From NCBI GenBank assembly GCA_027600665.1, contig JADGJL010000503.1:1-19580 (forward strand): 19,580 nt of DNA, in the 5' to 3' direction. The DNA is from Irineochytrium annulatum (lineage: Eukaryota > Chytridiomycota > Chytridiomycetes > Chytridiales > Chytridiaceae). Made by a program: the position numbers and the translations under genes. Of the stretch, positions 1-10,885 are shown one piece after another. The notes under the pieces were generated by a model. That model saw nothing but the letters and a program-made list of their open reading frames with translations, was not told the origin of the DNA and made no database searches. Position 1 is the stretch's first letter. Each line of letters opens with the position of its first letter.

Positions 1-865
1 CCGTCCCCTCACTGCCAGCCACCCCACTCCCGGACGCGACGCCCATGGCAGCCGAGCTCTTCCCGCCACGCGGACGGCCCTTCCCACGCGCCACGGGCGG
101 AGGCGGAGGTGGCAACTGCGCCTGCCGCTCCTCCGCAGCCGCCATATCGTCCGCGTAAAACGACGGCACGCCGACGAGCCCGCCGATCGTACCTCTCGGC
201 GGAGACGGAGGTGCGCGCGGCGCGGGGACGCCGAGCAGGAGCTGGCCCTCGGTCGCGGCCGCGGCGGCGTATCCGGCCTCAAGGGCCTCGAGGTGAGCCT
301 GTTGGCCCGCGTTCTGGTGCAGGAGGTACTGGTCGTACAGCTGCCGCTGCTGCTCGAGATCCAGGAGCTGGGTGTGGTGCGCCGTTTGCCGCTGGTGAAA
401 GAGCTCGTCGCGATGCTGCTGCTGGTCCGCCTGCTTAGTGGCGACGGTCCCGGGGGTGTCGACGATCGGGGTGTCGGCGGCGCCGTCGAGGTAGGCGTCC
501 GCGAGGGTGCTGCCGGTACCGGTCGTCACGACAGCTTCGGCGGCGGGTTGAGGTTTGGTTTTCGGGCGGCGCGCGCGAGGAGCGGATCGGATGGGACCGC
601 CGCCGCCGCCGGTCGCGGGGGCCGGGACCTCGATGCTAGAGGAGGCCACCGTGGTCGTCGCCGAGTTATCGCCGTTTTGGCTGCGCGATGCTGCTGTGTT
701 GGTGTCGACGGCGCCCGTCCAGATGCCGAGTTCTGCGTCCAGGTCGAGGTCCGACGCTCCCGAGGATTGCGGCACGGGATGCGAGTTGAAGACGGCAGCG
801 GCGGCGGCAGCGTTGGCAGCGTTTGCGACGTGGGCCAGCAGGGACTCGGACTCGTCGTACGGCAT
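1..865 (-). CDS. Low-complexity Gln/Ala/Pro-rich protein, possible AT-hook DNA-binding protein (N-terminal part, cut by window edge)
   Basis: The frame stays open from an ATG at 865 down to base 1, about 288 codons without a stop, so the gene runs off the left edge and its C-terminus is missing. Codons favour C at the third position, as in the other genes here, which argues for real coding. I recognise no family. Visible in order: an acidic/Ala-rich start (MPYDESESLL), a Ser/Gly-rich stretch, a basic Arg/Lys cluster near residue 100 (RARRPKTKPQ), a Gln/His-rich segment around residues 143-192 that could form a helix, a run of six prolines near 255, and GKGRPRGGK near 261-269, which resembles an AT-hook (GRP core flanked by basic residues). 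A nuclear or chromatin role is an inference from composition only. It is divergent from the arrestin-like gene. Introns beyond the edge cannot be judged; none is needed here. Confidence 0.62.
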   Translation of the reverse strand, partial: MPYDESESLLAHVANAANAAAAAAVFNSHPVPQSSGASDLDLDAELGIWTGAVDTNTAASRSQNGDNSATTTVASSSIEVPAPATGGGGGPIRSAPRARRPKTKPQPAAEAVVTTGTGSTLADAYLDGAADTPIVDTPGTVATKQADQQQHRDELFHQRQTAHHTQLLDLEQQRQLYDQYLLHQNAGQQAHLEALEAGYAAAAATEGQLLLGVPAPRAPPSPPRGTIGGLVGVPSFYADDMAAAEERQAQLPPPPPPVARGKGRPRGGKSSAAMGVASGSGVAGSEGT

Positions 866-1527
866 TGTTGCTGGACCCGTGGGCCGGCGGGGGAAGTGTA
901 CCGATAGGGACGGACAATGAGGAGGACGGGCACGCGTGCCAGAGGCAGGGGAGCTCAAGCGCGGAGGAGGATGACGGAGAGGGTCGGGAGCAGGAAAGAG
1001 TTGACTTCAATAATGATTGATTGATTTCGATGTTAGCGACGCTTTGCATAGCGCCTGCCAGCATTGCCGGCCCGTCCGGGGTCCGGAGGGACCCTCGCCG
1101 CGACGAAGGTGCTGGGCGAATGGGACTGGGCCATTTCCGTGGCGGCCGTCGCGTCATTAAGTCTTCCGCCGGATGGCACCCCAGGGAAAACTCGATTGAG
1201 GGCCAGTTCGAGTGAAAACTCTTCGCCGATGCTGCCTCGCTGTCTTGCAGGTCACCTCAGGCCAACGTTGGCGTTGGCGGAACCCTGGCCGCCGACCCCA
1301 CTTACGTTCGGACTGAGGGGACCAACCCATTGTACCAAAGCAATAGCATCGGCAGGGTTGACGGGCCGCATTCGTCGGCATCGCGAGCTGGTCGTTGGCG
1401 CCGACTTCCTACCAGCCAGGCGGCTGGTCACGACTGGTACAGGGATCTGGCACAGCCATCCACTATCCACACTTGACTCACCTTTTTCGCTCACATTCCC
1501 TGCCACCAACCGCGAGGTTCTTGAACG
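866..1527. promoter_or_regulatory. Divergent intergenic region between the left-edge gene and the arrestin-like gene
   Basis: About 660 bases separate two divergently read start codons (865 on the minus strand, 1528 on the plus strand), so this stretch must hold both promoters and 5' UTRs. I see no clear TATA box at a convincing distance. Several overlapping open frames cross it in both directions, but none shows a recognisable motif. The last 60 bases before the arrestin ATG are pyrimidine-rich, common in fungal leaders. Confidence 0.5.
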
Positions 1528-4396
1528 ATGCCCTCCGAACCGCCCGTCGTCGGCTTCCTCCGGATCAAGGTCGACAAGCTCCGCTGCGAGGCGGGGAAGA
1601 ACGTATCCGGTTGGGTTTATCTCTCCCTGTCCCAAACCGTCACCAGCTCAGGTCCCGTCGCGATCGACCTGGTCGGACTCTCCCATGTCGGCTGGCCCAC
1701 ATCCGACCCCAACGATCCGTACTCTCAGGACCCCTCCCAGCCTCCCCCGCAGCCCGTCTCCGCAGAGGTTGAGTTCTGGAGGCAACGCATAGACATTGCA
1801 CCGCCGCAGGAGCTGAAGGAAGGGGAGCATGCGTATGAGTTCGCTTTCCCGTTGCCTGGCGGGTTGCAGCAGCCTTTCTTTCATACGGATCCGTTCACGG
1901 GGGAGACGATCGGGTTGAGATACATATTGGAGACGACCGTTCAGCCGGCGCATGATGCGCAGGACAGGTTCAAGATCCAGCCGGCGATATCGCAGTCGCT
2001 GGAGATTGTGTCGCCGGTAGTGGGGCTGGATGCGGTTTCTCCGATGCATGCTGCGCAGGTAAACACGCCTTACGGTGTAGACGAAGGAAGGCACGACGCG
2101 GTCGTGGAAGGATTTGGATAGGCATCACCGGACTCGTCGTCAGTGGGGAGTTGGGCAGCACTCGAGACTATGCACCCACGTTAAATGCCCTCCTGTGGTT
2201 TATGGGCATATCATTCCACTAACCTGACATCTCTGCAGACCACCAACCGCGTCGCTGTAAAGCTCCACTGCCGCCGCGACCGCTGGATCCCTGGTGAGAG
2301 CGCGACAGTTTTTGCCTCCTGCGACAACCTGCACCCCTCTCGGCCCGTCAGGCTGCTCGCCGTTGAGGTCCTTCAACGTACCGGCCTCTGGACATACGCC
2401 CAGGTATGGTCTGCCTTTGCATGCACGAAAGCAAATTGTAATCAAAGCAAAGGTGTCAGACCCAAACTCCCCTTCGGGGTACACACAGACACCGATCGCG
2501 AGGGATTACACGCGCGTCGTCGCGCGGTTCGATCTGCCCGCGATCCCGCCGCAGGGGTCGCATAAGTCGTCGTGTAGGGTTGTTCTGCCCGAGGGGTTGC
2601 CGCCTACAATTTCGGCGAGGGGCATGGACATCATGTACGAGGTGTCGGTTGTTGCTGTCGTTGGTGGAGATGTGAATGGCGCCAGCGTGAACATGGGTGG
2701 TGTGAAGAGCGGGGGCGGGACGGAGGTGTGTCCATTTTTGTTGCGATTGACGCACGAATGTTTATCATACTCTCCCTTTACAGATCCGTTGCAACTCGGA
2801 GGTCTTCATCCTTGCCCCCGGTGTCAAGCTGCCTCTCCCTTCGCCCGACTGGGACGAGGTCGACGAAGAAGCCCTCGTGACAGCGCAGGTGGTCGAGGCC
2901 GCCGTGGCGCAGGTGAAGAAGATGGCTATTGAGACGCAGGCGGAGTATGAGTCCCGCGTCCAGGAGGCTCAGCGGCTCGCCATGTTGGCCCTCGAGGAGG
3001 CCGAGCGGAAAGTTAAGGAGAAGGCGGATGAGGCCGACCTCAAAATCCAGGAGAAGTCCCATGAGGCCGATCTGAAGGTCAGGGAGAAGGAGGAGGAGGC
3101 CGCGAGTTTCGTGCGGGCAAAGGAGGAGGAGGCGGCCTTGCTGATTAGGGCGAAGGAGGATGAGGCGGCCAGCAGAATTAAGGCGAACGAGGAGGAGACG
3201 GCGAGGGTGTTGCGTGAGAAGGAGCTCGAGCGGCTGAGCGCCGAGGAGCGGCTGAAGAGGAACGAGGAGGAGAATCAGAGGAAGCTTAAAGCCGCTGAGG
3301 AGGCCACGGCCGCGGCGCAGGCGGCCGTGCTCGCCGCGAAGAAGGCGAATTTGGCCGCATTTTCGTCGCACCCCGTGCTGCCGACTACGTCCAACACGAT
3401 GTCCGGGAAGATCTTGCAGTCGACGGGGCTTGTTAGCACGAAGGCGGTCGAGATCCAGGGGTTTGGGTCGGTTTACAAGGACTCGGCGTTTTATCAGCTA
3501 TTCAAATTGTTTTACTATAATGCGACGGGGGACATGATCGAGTCGTTTAAGGCGAAGGGGGAGTGCCCGGTCGTTGTCGTCTTCGCGAGCGCCCACGCTG
3601 CCGTCAGGATCTCGAGGAACGCCGTGCCGACCATGACTAAGTAAGTTGTAAAGGCCCTTCGCATTTATTTACTAGAAATTTCAAAAGCGCCGACATAAAG
3701 GACACCTCCCGCTCCCAGTCCGGCAACCAAGTAGAGCACGTCCTCCCCCTCCCCCTCTCCCCGGGCCGCTACTACATCGCCGTCTACGGCACCGCCAACC
3801 CTTTAACCCTCACGAACTTCACAATCTCCCTCCGCAAGTTGCCCACGACTTTGCCTAACTCCAACCTCCTATTCCGCACCGTCCCCGCCGGCGGCTCCAT
3901 CCCCGCCGACGCCGAACCCGTTGGGAAGGAGTCCGATGGTCAGGCGCTGTATGCTATCCGCGCGCGTTTGGCCGACGGGAGCGTAAGGCTGGGACACGTT
4001 GGGTGGAACTCAAAACCAGTTGTCATCGGGGCCGATGGCAAGCCGTTTGCGATACCGAAGGGGATGGCGTATGAGGTGTTGATTAAGGCTCCTGGCCAGA
4101 CGCGGTGGGTTAGCCAGCTCGAGGGGATGCCGTACATGGCCGTCAAAGTTGGTTGCGAAGCGGATGGGCGGCCGCTGTGCATGGCCAGGGTCGCGGTCAC
4201 CGGGAAGACGGTGAATCTTTTGCATAAGAGTACGGTTGTCGGGGAGTGTGGCAACCATTTCAAGGGAGGACGGGCGGTCGCGAAGGGTGGATTGGGTATT
4301 CTGGTTGCGGCGTTGGAGGTGCAGACGGGTTTAATACCATTTGAGGTGAGTGAAGGAGAAATGTTTGACGATGGACGGTCCTTCTTCTGGTTCTGA
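1528..4396 (+). CDS. Arrestin-like / hendecad coiled-coil / DM9-repeat fusion protein (844 aa, five exons)
   Basis: Exons by frame and splice sites: 1528-2058, 2239-2403, 2453-2725, 2784-3640, 3688-4396; the total of 2535 nt is in frame. Residues 1-177 look like an arrestin N domain: FLRIKVDKLRCEAGKNVSGW is the usual first strand and loop, followed by a Pro-rich loop. Residues 178-335 look like an arrestin C domain (DRWIPGESATVFASCDN). Residues about 355-512 are a charged coiled coil with an 11-residue period. Residues about 520-660 are beta-rich and contain LSPGRYYIAVYG, similar to secreted beta-sandwich domains. The C-terminus has two DM9/DUF3421-like repeats (VGKESDGQALYAIRA and VGCEADGRPLCMARV). 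Arrestin folds act as cytosolic trafficking adaptors; DM9 proteins known to me bind mannose or act in immunity and pore formation. No signal peptide or PPxY motif is seen, so the protein is probably cytosolic. The domain combination is unusual. The DM9 call is by motif spacing and less sure than the arrestin call. Confidence 0.82.
2922..3251 (+). repeat. 33-bp (11-codon) tandem periodicity encoding a hendecad coiled coil
   Basis: Ten consecutive 11-residue units can be laid end to end without gaps (residues about 370-479 of the arrestin-like protein). Representative units are KADEADLKIQE, KSHEADLKVRE, KEEEAASFVRA, KEEEAALLIRA and KEDEAASRIKA. Position 4 is Glu in nearly every unit, position 5 usually Ala, and position 9 usually hydrophobic. 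The most alike units lie at about 3021-3218, where even the DNA is similar, suggesting growth by unit duplication. An 11-residue period is typical of right-handed or nearly straight coiled coils rather than the common heptad. Confidence 0.85.
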
Positions 4397-4857
4397 GCGC
4401 AGTTTCAATAGGTTCTTGTGTACACGAACAACGTCGCGCCGGGCGTCAATTGAGGGCCCGGGGTTTTATCCGAATGGCGTGAACCTTCGCGAATAGTTCT
4501 TTTCTTCCCTTTCGTTACTCCATCAGACTTTTCTTGCTGAGACTTTATTGACGATTTACATTACACAATATACGCTTCTTCCTTGCGCCACCTCCAAGCA
4601 ACGAGACGGTAGTAAATTGCGGGAAAGCACGATTGACGTTCCCTCTGGTGTGACTTTGAAACTAAAATACACCATAGTTTTTCCATATTTCGCCTTCCTC
4701 CTTTAGATTCGTCATCATTGACACACATTAGAATGATTCGAAAGTTCCTTCAATTTATTTTGGCTCCAGACAGTAGACAGTAGACTGGATTCTGTGGTAA
4801 GAGGAGATGGCGGAAATTTCCCGCGAAAATTTCCTGGATGAAGAAAGAAAGTCGTAT
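4397..4857. other. Convergent 3' intergenic region
   Basis: The arrestin-like gene ends at 4396 and cyclase copy B ends at 4858 from the other side, so these 460 bases hold two 3' UTRs. The stretch is AT-richer than its surroundings. I see no gene. A small direct repeat (agacagt twice in a row) lies near 4768-4785. On the plus strand I see no canonical AATAAA for the arrestin-like gene. Confidence 0.6.
4754..4759 (-). terminator. Candidate polyadenylation signal of cyclase copy B
   Basis: The minus strand reads AATAAA here, about 100 bases after the copy B stop codon, in an AT-rich stretch. Spacing and orientation fit a polyadenylation signal. This is motif evidence only. Confidence 0.45.
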
Positions 4858-7800
4858 TCACATATGAAGCATGAGCTCATATCTACATCCCACCCGCTCG
4901 AAAAAGGCACAAATTTCCTGCTTCTGAGACATGTTTGCCTCGCTGTTATCATGCAATAGTGCGTTCGACACTCGGACCATCCTCGACTTAAGCCTATACA
5001 AATAAAAGTCCGTCAACCACGGCTTCCTTCTTGAGACGGCTATAGACCTCCGCATTTTCACCAAGTAATTTTTGTGGTTGCCTTTGAGAAGGCTCTCCAC
5101 AGCTTCAGTCAACGCTATAATATGTTTGCGAAGCGGCATTCGGGACGTCTGCTGAGACTTAGCAACCGCAAGGAAGTTAACAATAAGCACGGTCTCGGCC
5201 GCGATGCTTGTATTTGCAAAAGCGATGTCCGTTAGGAGCAGAAGGATGTAGTCGATGATTATCATGCAGGATGAAAGCCATAGAATCGACCCGATGCGTT
5301 GCTATTTGGTATGACGTTTAACGTAATTGCGTCATGCACACTCTTACCAGGATGCCAACCATGCCCCTTCCGCAATCGTTCATGGCTTTCAGAGACTCCG
5401 CCGCTCGGTTCCGCCACTCGTTCTTTTCGTTGATCGGTAAAAGAAGGAACTTTATGAAGGATACGTGAAGACTAAGCTTCATTAGGTTGGTGGAAATGGT
5501 TCTATGCGCACTCGAGCTCGATTGAACATCCTAAAAAACATGCATCAGCGGGCGGCGCTCAAAGATGCTCACTAAACCTTTGGATCGTTCTCATATTCTT
5601 CTCGAATTTGTAGAACATATATCTCCCTCGAGGCCTCCCATTCCCCCTGCTGAATCATTAAGGCGCACAGGTGGACGTAGTTATCGTGGAAACTCTTGAC
5701 ACCGATATCTTCTACGGTGTAGTTCGCGAGGTGTGCCGTTATCACCGCCCGCGTGTCGACGAATTTACCGACAAACAATGCGGAAAGGACGCTGAAGAGC
5801 CGGTTAACGCGGCCGTACTCGGCACACTCATTGTGTAAGTAGACGTCGGCCTCGCCGGCCTGAAGAGCGACCTCGAGGACAGTCGTGAACTTCCCAAGAG
5901 TGAAGTTAAGGATAACGCTGACGATGCATGCATTCGCAAAATCAAGTTGCTCTTTAAATGTGCGGTTGATCATTTCGGCTGCCTTCGTCTCGATCAAGGG
6001 CAATCCTTTCATTAACGAGAATGCGACCGGGGGCAGCTCGAAGTAAAAGATTTGCACAAGCGGGCCGACGGAGCTGTACACCACAATATTGTACATTGAG
6101 TCATCATCGACGAGAGCCATCTGAAGAGCCGCTCTCATGAGATACATAACGAGCGATTCCGTGACCGCGTTGGCGTATTGAGAAAGAAGGTAGCTGGCTA
6201 GCCCGCAAGATTGGCCTATGAAGTACAACGCCACCCTTAACTTGCTAAAGTTAGGTGATTCGACAACACGTCGACCTCCAGAGCGGCCGCTTGGCACGTA
6301 TGTTTTTAAAGCCAAAGGAAAGAACTCCCCAGTTATTGCCACTGCAATTTTGGCTCGATCTTGTGAGCCTTTTGCTGTCATCATTTTTCTTAAACAACTG
6401 TAAAGCCTAAAGATCAGGCTGTACGTTGCAATCTTCTGCTTCTGCGACGGAAATATGAATCCAACACATCTGCAACTATCCTTCACCAAATCAAACATGG
6501 CGTCCCTATTTCTAAGCTCATTAGCAGAACTCCGTTTAGAAATGACTTACCCTTTTGCCAAGTAGATGGACATCAGTCGATAATTGTGGGCGATGTAATC
6601 CGCTAAATCTATATTTTCAGCCGGACCCAACTCCGCCAGCGCGTAGTGATAATTTTGCGCCTTGGTATAATATTTGAGGAGGAGTGGATGGACGAAGGTA
6701 GACCCACCTCTGCGACACGATGATTGGTCGCGGCGTCCGTAAAGGCTATTCTTGTGTACTTCCGCTTGCGATCCGTATCCCCAGTTATCCCGGAAAGATG
6801 GTAAAGCAGCAACGGTATAAGCAAAATTTGATTCGCATCGTTGATTATGCTTTCGTAGTAATTCACAAAGGTGAGGTGAACATTCTCGACGAAGGTCGGG
6901 ACCAAGCTCTTTAGAATACTCTGGTAGATGAGGAAGTGGGAGAACGAGCATGTGCCGGTAAACGTGTCCGACAACGTTACAAAGTTGAAAATGTCATGTT
7001 CCTTGATCGTCTCGTAAACATCCTCCGGGGTGCCGTTGAATTCATCCAGTAGCGTCAGCACCTGGGCTGTATCTGCAATATTGAAGAATTGGCCTAATTT
7101 GCATCGTGAGCAAGTGCAAATGATCGAGCAGAGATTACCTCCTGCTGCAGCCACTTTCAAAATGACTTGTAGGCTTGCGTTAACCTTATCAAACCTAATT
7201 GGTTTAGCAAACGTTCAGGTCCCAGGCGCTTACTGTGCTATTACGGCACTGGTGTAATCGGGTGGGATATTCAGCTTCACGCTCGATAACCCAGCATTTC
7301 CAGACATGTACGCCGCAGAGTCCTGCCAATCACTTTTCGTTGCTTCACAGACAACTCTCGTCACCATTGGGTTGCCTGGAGGCTGCGCATCAATATTTTT
7401 CGCAAAAGACGGGTCAAACCTTGCCCGAGCTGATAAATCTTATTGCAGACCTCGTCCGAAACATCACCACCGGCGTCGGCTATATCCTTGAGTGCATACC
7501 GAATCATGGCGGTGCCACTCTCGACTGCTAAAGGTTCCAATGCAATTCGAGTCATGTGGTCGGCCTCCAATAGTGACTCAAATGGGGCACGCATGGCAGC
7601 TGGAATTTCCTAATGCAAGGATCAATACACCAAAGGGCTGAAGTGCCATCTACCTCCAGTGGGCGCGCGACGAGAGCGATCAGAACATGAGGGCATCGTC
7701 TGACAATATCCAACGTTATGTCCAATGTCGTGGCATCCATCCACTGGAGATCATCCATCAACAAAACAACGGCGTATCCTCCCAACGTGCCTAACTTGTT

Positions 7801-10328
7801 AAGCGCTTTTGTTATAGCCAGAGAAATGGTGCTGGCTGTTTCCTTCCCGAATGAAGTCTTCTCGTCAAACTCACTATCGTCGCTGCCTTTCAAGCTGGGC
7901 ATAACCGTCAAAAACTACGGACAGTGGGTGAAATAAGGCAAAGAACAATTAGCATTAACAAAGCAAAGTGATCAAACCAGCTTTAATACGGCCTTAGAGA
8001 CGCCGAGGTCCCTGAATATTGACACAAAGTGAATGCTGTCGCTCCCGGAAAATGTAGATGCAATTGAAGGCGCGACCAGCAAGCTATCTCTAACATGCTG
8101 CAGTCCATGTGGAATGCTCGTATTATGAAGATTGCTGATGTCTTTTCCGTCGAGAGCTGCCGACAGCGATAATAGTAAGCGTGCCAGCCCGCTAAAAGGA
8201 GATCCTTGGGTAACATCGGTACCGTACGACTGACTATAGAAGCATTGAGATCACATGTACAAGGCGGTGCTTCTACTGTGCCTACCCGAAAATCAGCCTT
8301 TCGCCAAAATTTTCGACTAAGTGGCCCTGAAGCCAAGCTGAAATAGACGACTTGCCGGCTCCCGAGCGGCCCGAGATAATGACGCGAACAACGTCGCCCG
8401 TTGACCATTTCCCGACCAGCCCTTGCAGCGTGTCGATCTCGGCCTCTCTTCCAAATATCCGCAATTCGTCGTACTTTTGCAAAACTGGCGCCTCCCCTGT
8501 CGCCTTCTTAATCTTTCGGACAGGGGCAAAGATTGGCATTGGCGCGAAGCCCTTGAACGCTACGTCGGCGTATCGGCTGAAGTCGAAGTCCTCGGTCGAC
8601 TTCGCATAGACGACTTCATCGCAGAGGACCCGCCCTTTAGAAAGGTGGTGCGTCATAAATCGGGCGGCTAGGTTCACGGCCGCGCCCAGACACGTGCCGT
8701 CCGCACGGTTGTCGTTGCCAACAATACCATAGAAGCTGGCAAAGTCACAACGAATGTAATCAACAAGAGAGTAAAGGTTCGCCGTTACACTTACACGACC
8801 CCGGATGCCACCCCAATCCCAAAGTCGTTCCCCATCATGCCTAGTAGCTTGCTACTGATCTCGTATGCGGTCCTGATGGCTGCAACCTCCTCCCCGCGCT
8901 CGTGCGCGAACCCGGACAATCCGAAAACAATCAAAGCCGAGGCCGACTTATCATCGCAGGCGAATTGCCTCAGACATCCATTGGTCTTCCTGATGCACCC
9001 GACGATCATCATAAAAATCTGTTGCACCAGCGACAGCGTCTCTGGCTCGTTCATTCGCGCGACGGGGAGCCCCGCAAGCCTAACAAACACGACCGACACG
9101 TTCCGGAGCTGGTTGACCCCCTCGATGCTGTCAGGTGGTCGGTTTGCAGAGCCTAACCTTGCAGTGCCTAGTTTCGCGCGGCTGGTATTGCCCCGACGTA
9201 CGACATCTTGCTTTGCGAGGTAGAGGGCGAGGGACTCGTCGATGTAGGTGAGGGCGCGGAGGAATTCTGGGGACATGTGCGCGGGTGGGTCGGGGAGAAT
9301 GCCCTCGACGTCCATAGGTGAGGCATGACTCATTGGGGCCGTTGCGGCGCGAAGTTTCGCGACGATGTCGGGCAGGTTATCGCTTTCGGAGAGGATCTGA
9401 AATGGGTATTTGCGAACTGAGCAATTGCACTGCATACGAAGGTAATAATCGTCGGTGTTACCGTCGCACCGCTAACGGAAGCCGATCGAAACGGATACGC
9501 GCTGCCGAGAACCGTTGTGAGAGCTCTTTGGGCAATGTACGGTATCGCCAATTCCCCTCTCTCTGCGGCTCCCTCCATCTCCCCGGCGTTCACGACGGCC
9601 TCCCCCGCGATGAAGAACTCTCGTCGAGGCTGAGCCGCGTGCTCTTCGCCCGGCGCTTTTTGGCTACCTTCGACCTCCCCGACATGTATCCTATGCATGT
9701 CACCCACACCCATCCCAATGTGAATGCTAAGCTGTTGTTTGCCGTCTTGGCCATTGATCCCGTTGCCACTAACAGGTTGATATGAAGGCCGCAGGTCAAC
9801 GTAGCATGACCGCATAGCCTGAAGAAGCTCAAGGCAGCACGCGGTCGCCCGAAGGATATCTAGGGGGCCTGAGTTTCGCGAGCTGGGAACACGTGCATTA
9901 GCAGACTTCAACAAAGCACAGTGGGAAATGACCGCGTCTTACCCCCAGCTGACCAGCGCCGCGTCTCCAGCGAATTTTACAATACTTCCTCCTGTGAAAT
10001 AACGCGTCAGTACTGTCCGGAACCCAGGACTCCGACTATGACCACAAACCCCATGCGTGGACGGACTCGATGATCGTGACGAACGGCGGATTAACGATGT
10101 CGCGCACGCGAGCCCCAGCGACCGACGAGTCGATTTTCGTGAGCTCTGTCGTGATGGCCGAATAACCTTGAAGTGCAATTAGGGCACAATTTACGTATGT
10201 CGCGTACCCGAAATATCAATAAGAACCACGACGGCGCCCGGCACCGTTTCGCAGCTGGGGAAGCCGCCGTCTGCGCCGTCGAGGACGCGTCTTCTGACGG
10301 CCTCGGGGACGAGCTGGAGGGCGTTCAT
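4858..10328 (-). CDS. Soluble adenylyl cyclase, ADCY10-type, copy B (1573 aa, 16 exons)
   Basis: Exons: 10328-10208, 10166-10050, 9991-9943, 9882-9462, 9396-8795, 8735-8286, 8233-7978, 7914-7654, 7609-7420, 7375-7234, 7194-7139, 7093-6708, 6660-6551, 6511-5578, 5530-5348, 5301-4858; total 4722 nt, in frame. The start MNALQL follows an in-frame stop two codons upstream, so it is well fixed. It should make cAMP from ATP in the cytosol. C1 (about 30-210) has metal ligands Asp38 (LIDISGY) and Asp89 (KFAGDA). C2 (about 330-480) has Thr451, Asn458 and Arg462 (VNLAAR). The NTPase has a P-loop (GRSGAGKSS, about 559-567) and a Walker B/STAND signature (VVLLMDDLQWMDATT, about 720). A long helical region follows. 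The Lys and Arg equivalent to human Lys334 and Arg176 are Gln380 and Gly196. Exon 7 has no long frame of its own, but the splice junctions keep it open. Its stop lies 460 bases from the convergent arrestin-like gene. Confidence 0.9.
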
Positions 10329-10885
10329 AGTTCAGTCACTTCTCGTGTTAAGGATTTACACAGCACATTCGGGGGATTTTCCCTTATGGCGGGCGAGGTT
10401 TCTTGGGATTCGTGAACGTCAACGGCCCCAGCGAGTATTCCGCGCACGCGTTTGCGGTTGGGCTTTCTTTTGAGCAGGAATGATCTTAAGTTGCTAAAGA
10501 AAATCATGTTTTGATTGAATATGGACTCGTGCAAGCGCGATTCCGAGTACTTTTGCAAGCTTTGGAAGGAAATCCCTTGTCGGTGAAAACGCTCTGTTGT
10601 GGCGCCTTCCGCCGCGGAATATACTGTCAGGCGTAAAAAGTGGACAAGTCTCGCCACTTTAATATCCTCAAATCCAAAAATATGGCTGTGATAAAGGACG
10701 TCTTGTCGTCGTAGTTTGCAAGGTTGGTTGGTCGGGCCAGAGAGAAACATGACAGTGAGATAAGCACGATACAATCACGGAGGGAAATTCATATCTGAGT
10801 TCACCAGCAATTGAACTAAGACTGTGCAAATAGTAGAAATAACGAAGCCATTTCATTCAGTGGACCGGCAAAATTTTTATGGTAG
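10329..10885. promoter_or_regulatory. Spacer between the tandem cyclase genes (3' end of copy A, promoter of copy B)
   Basis: These 557 bases separate the copy A stop from the copy B start, both on the minus strand. They are AT-richer than the genes. No exon-like match to the cyclases was found, so the duplication boundary leaves no visible gene remnant. The minus strand carries GTGTAAATC about 33 bases before the copy B ATG, and the same nine bases lie about 50 bases before the copy A ATG. Confidence 0.5.

Noticed and set aside
666..1157. A 163-codon minus-strand frame rich in Arg, Pro and Ser
   Set aside because: It overlaps the left-edge gene in another frame and extends into the intergenic region. 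Its composition is what GC-rich shadow frames give.
1064..1792. A 242-codon plus-strand frame overlapping the arrestin start
   Set aside because: It runs across the intergenic region and then in the wrong register through the clear arrestin N-terminal exon. It has no motif.
4768..4785. Small direct repeat (agacagt twice)
   Set aside because: Two short units only; too small to mean a mobile element or satellite.
7978..8233. Copy B as a pseudogene, because no long frame in the expected register covers this part
   Set aside because: Splicing at the conserved donors and acceptors (8286/8233 and 7978/7914) gives an open frame that matches copy A exon 7 at both ends, and the difference of 18 nt keeps the frame.
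10325..10774. A 149-codon minus-strand frame ending in an ATGA overlap with the copy B start
   Set aside because: Copy A has nothing like it upstream, it shows no domain, and its codons lack the C-ending bias of the real genes. It is most likely leader and promoter DNA.
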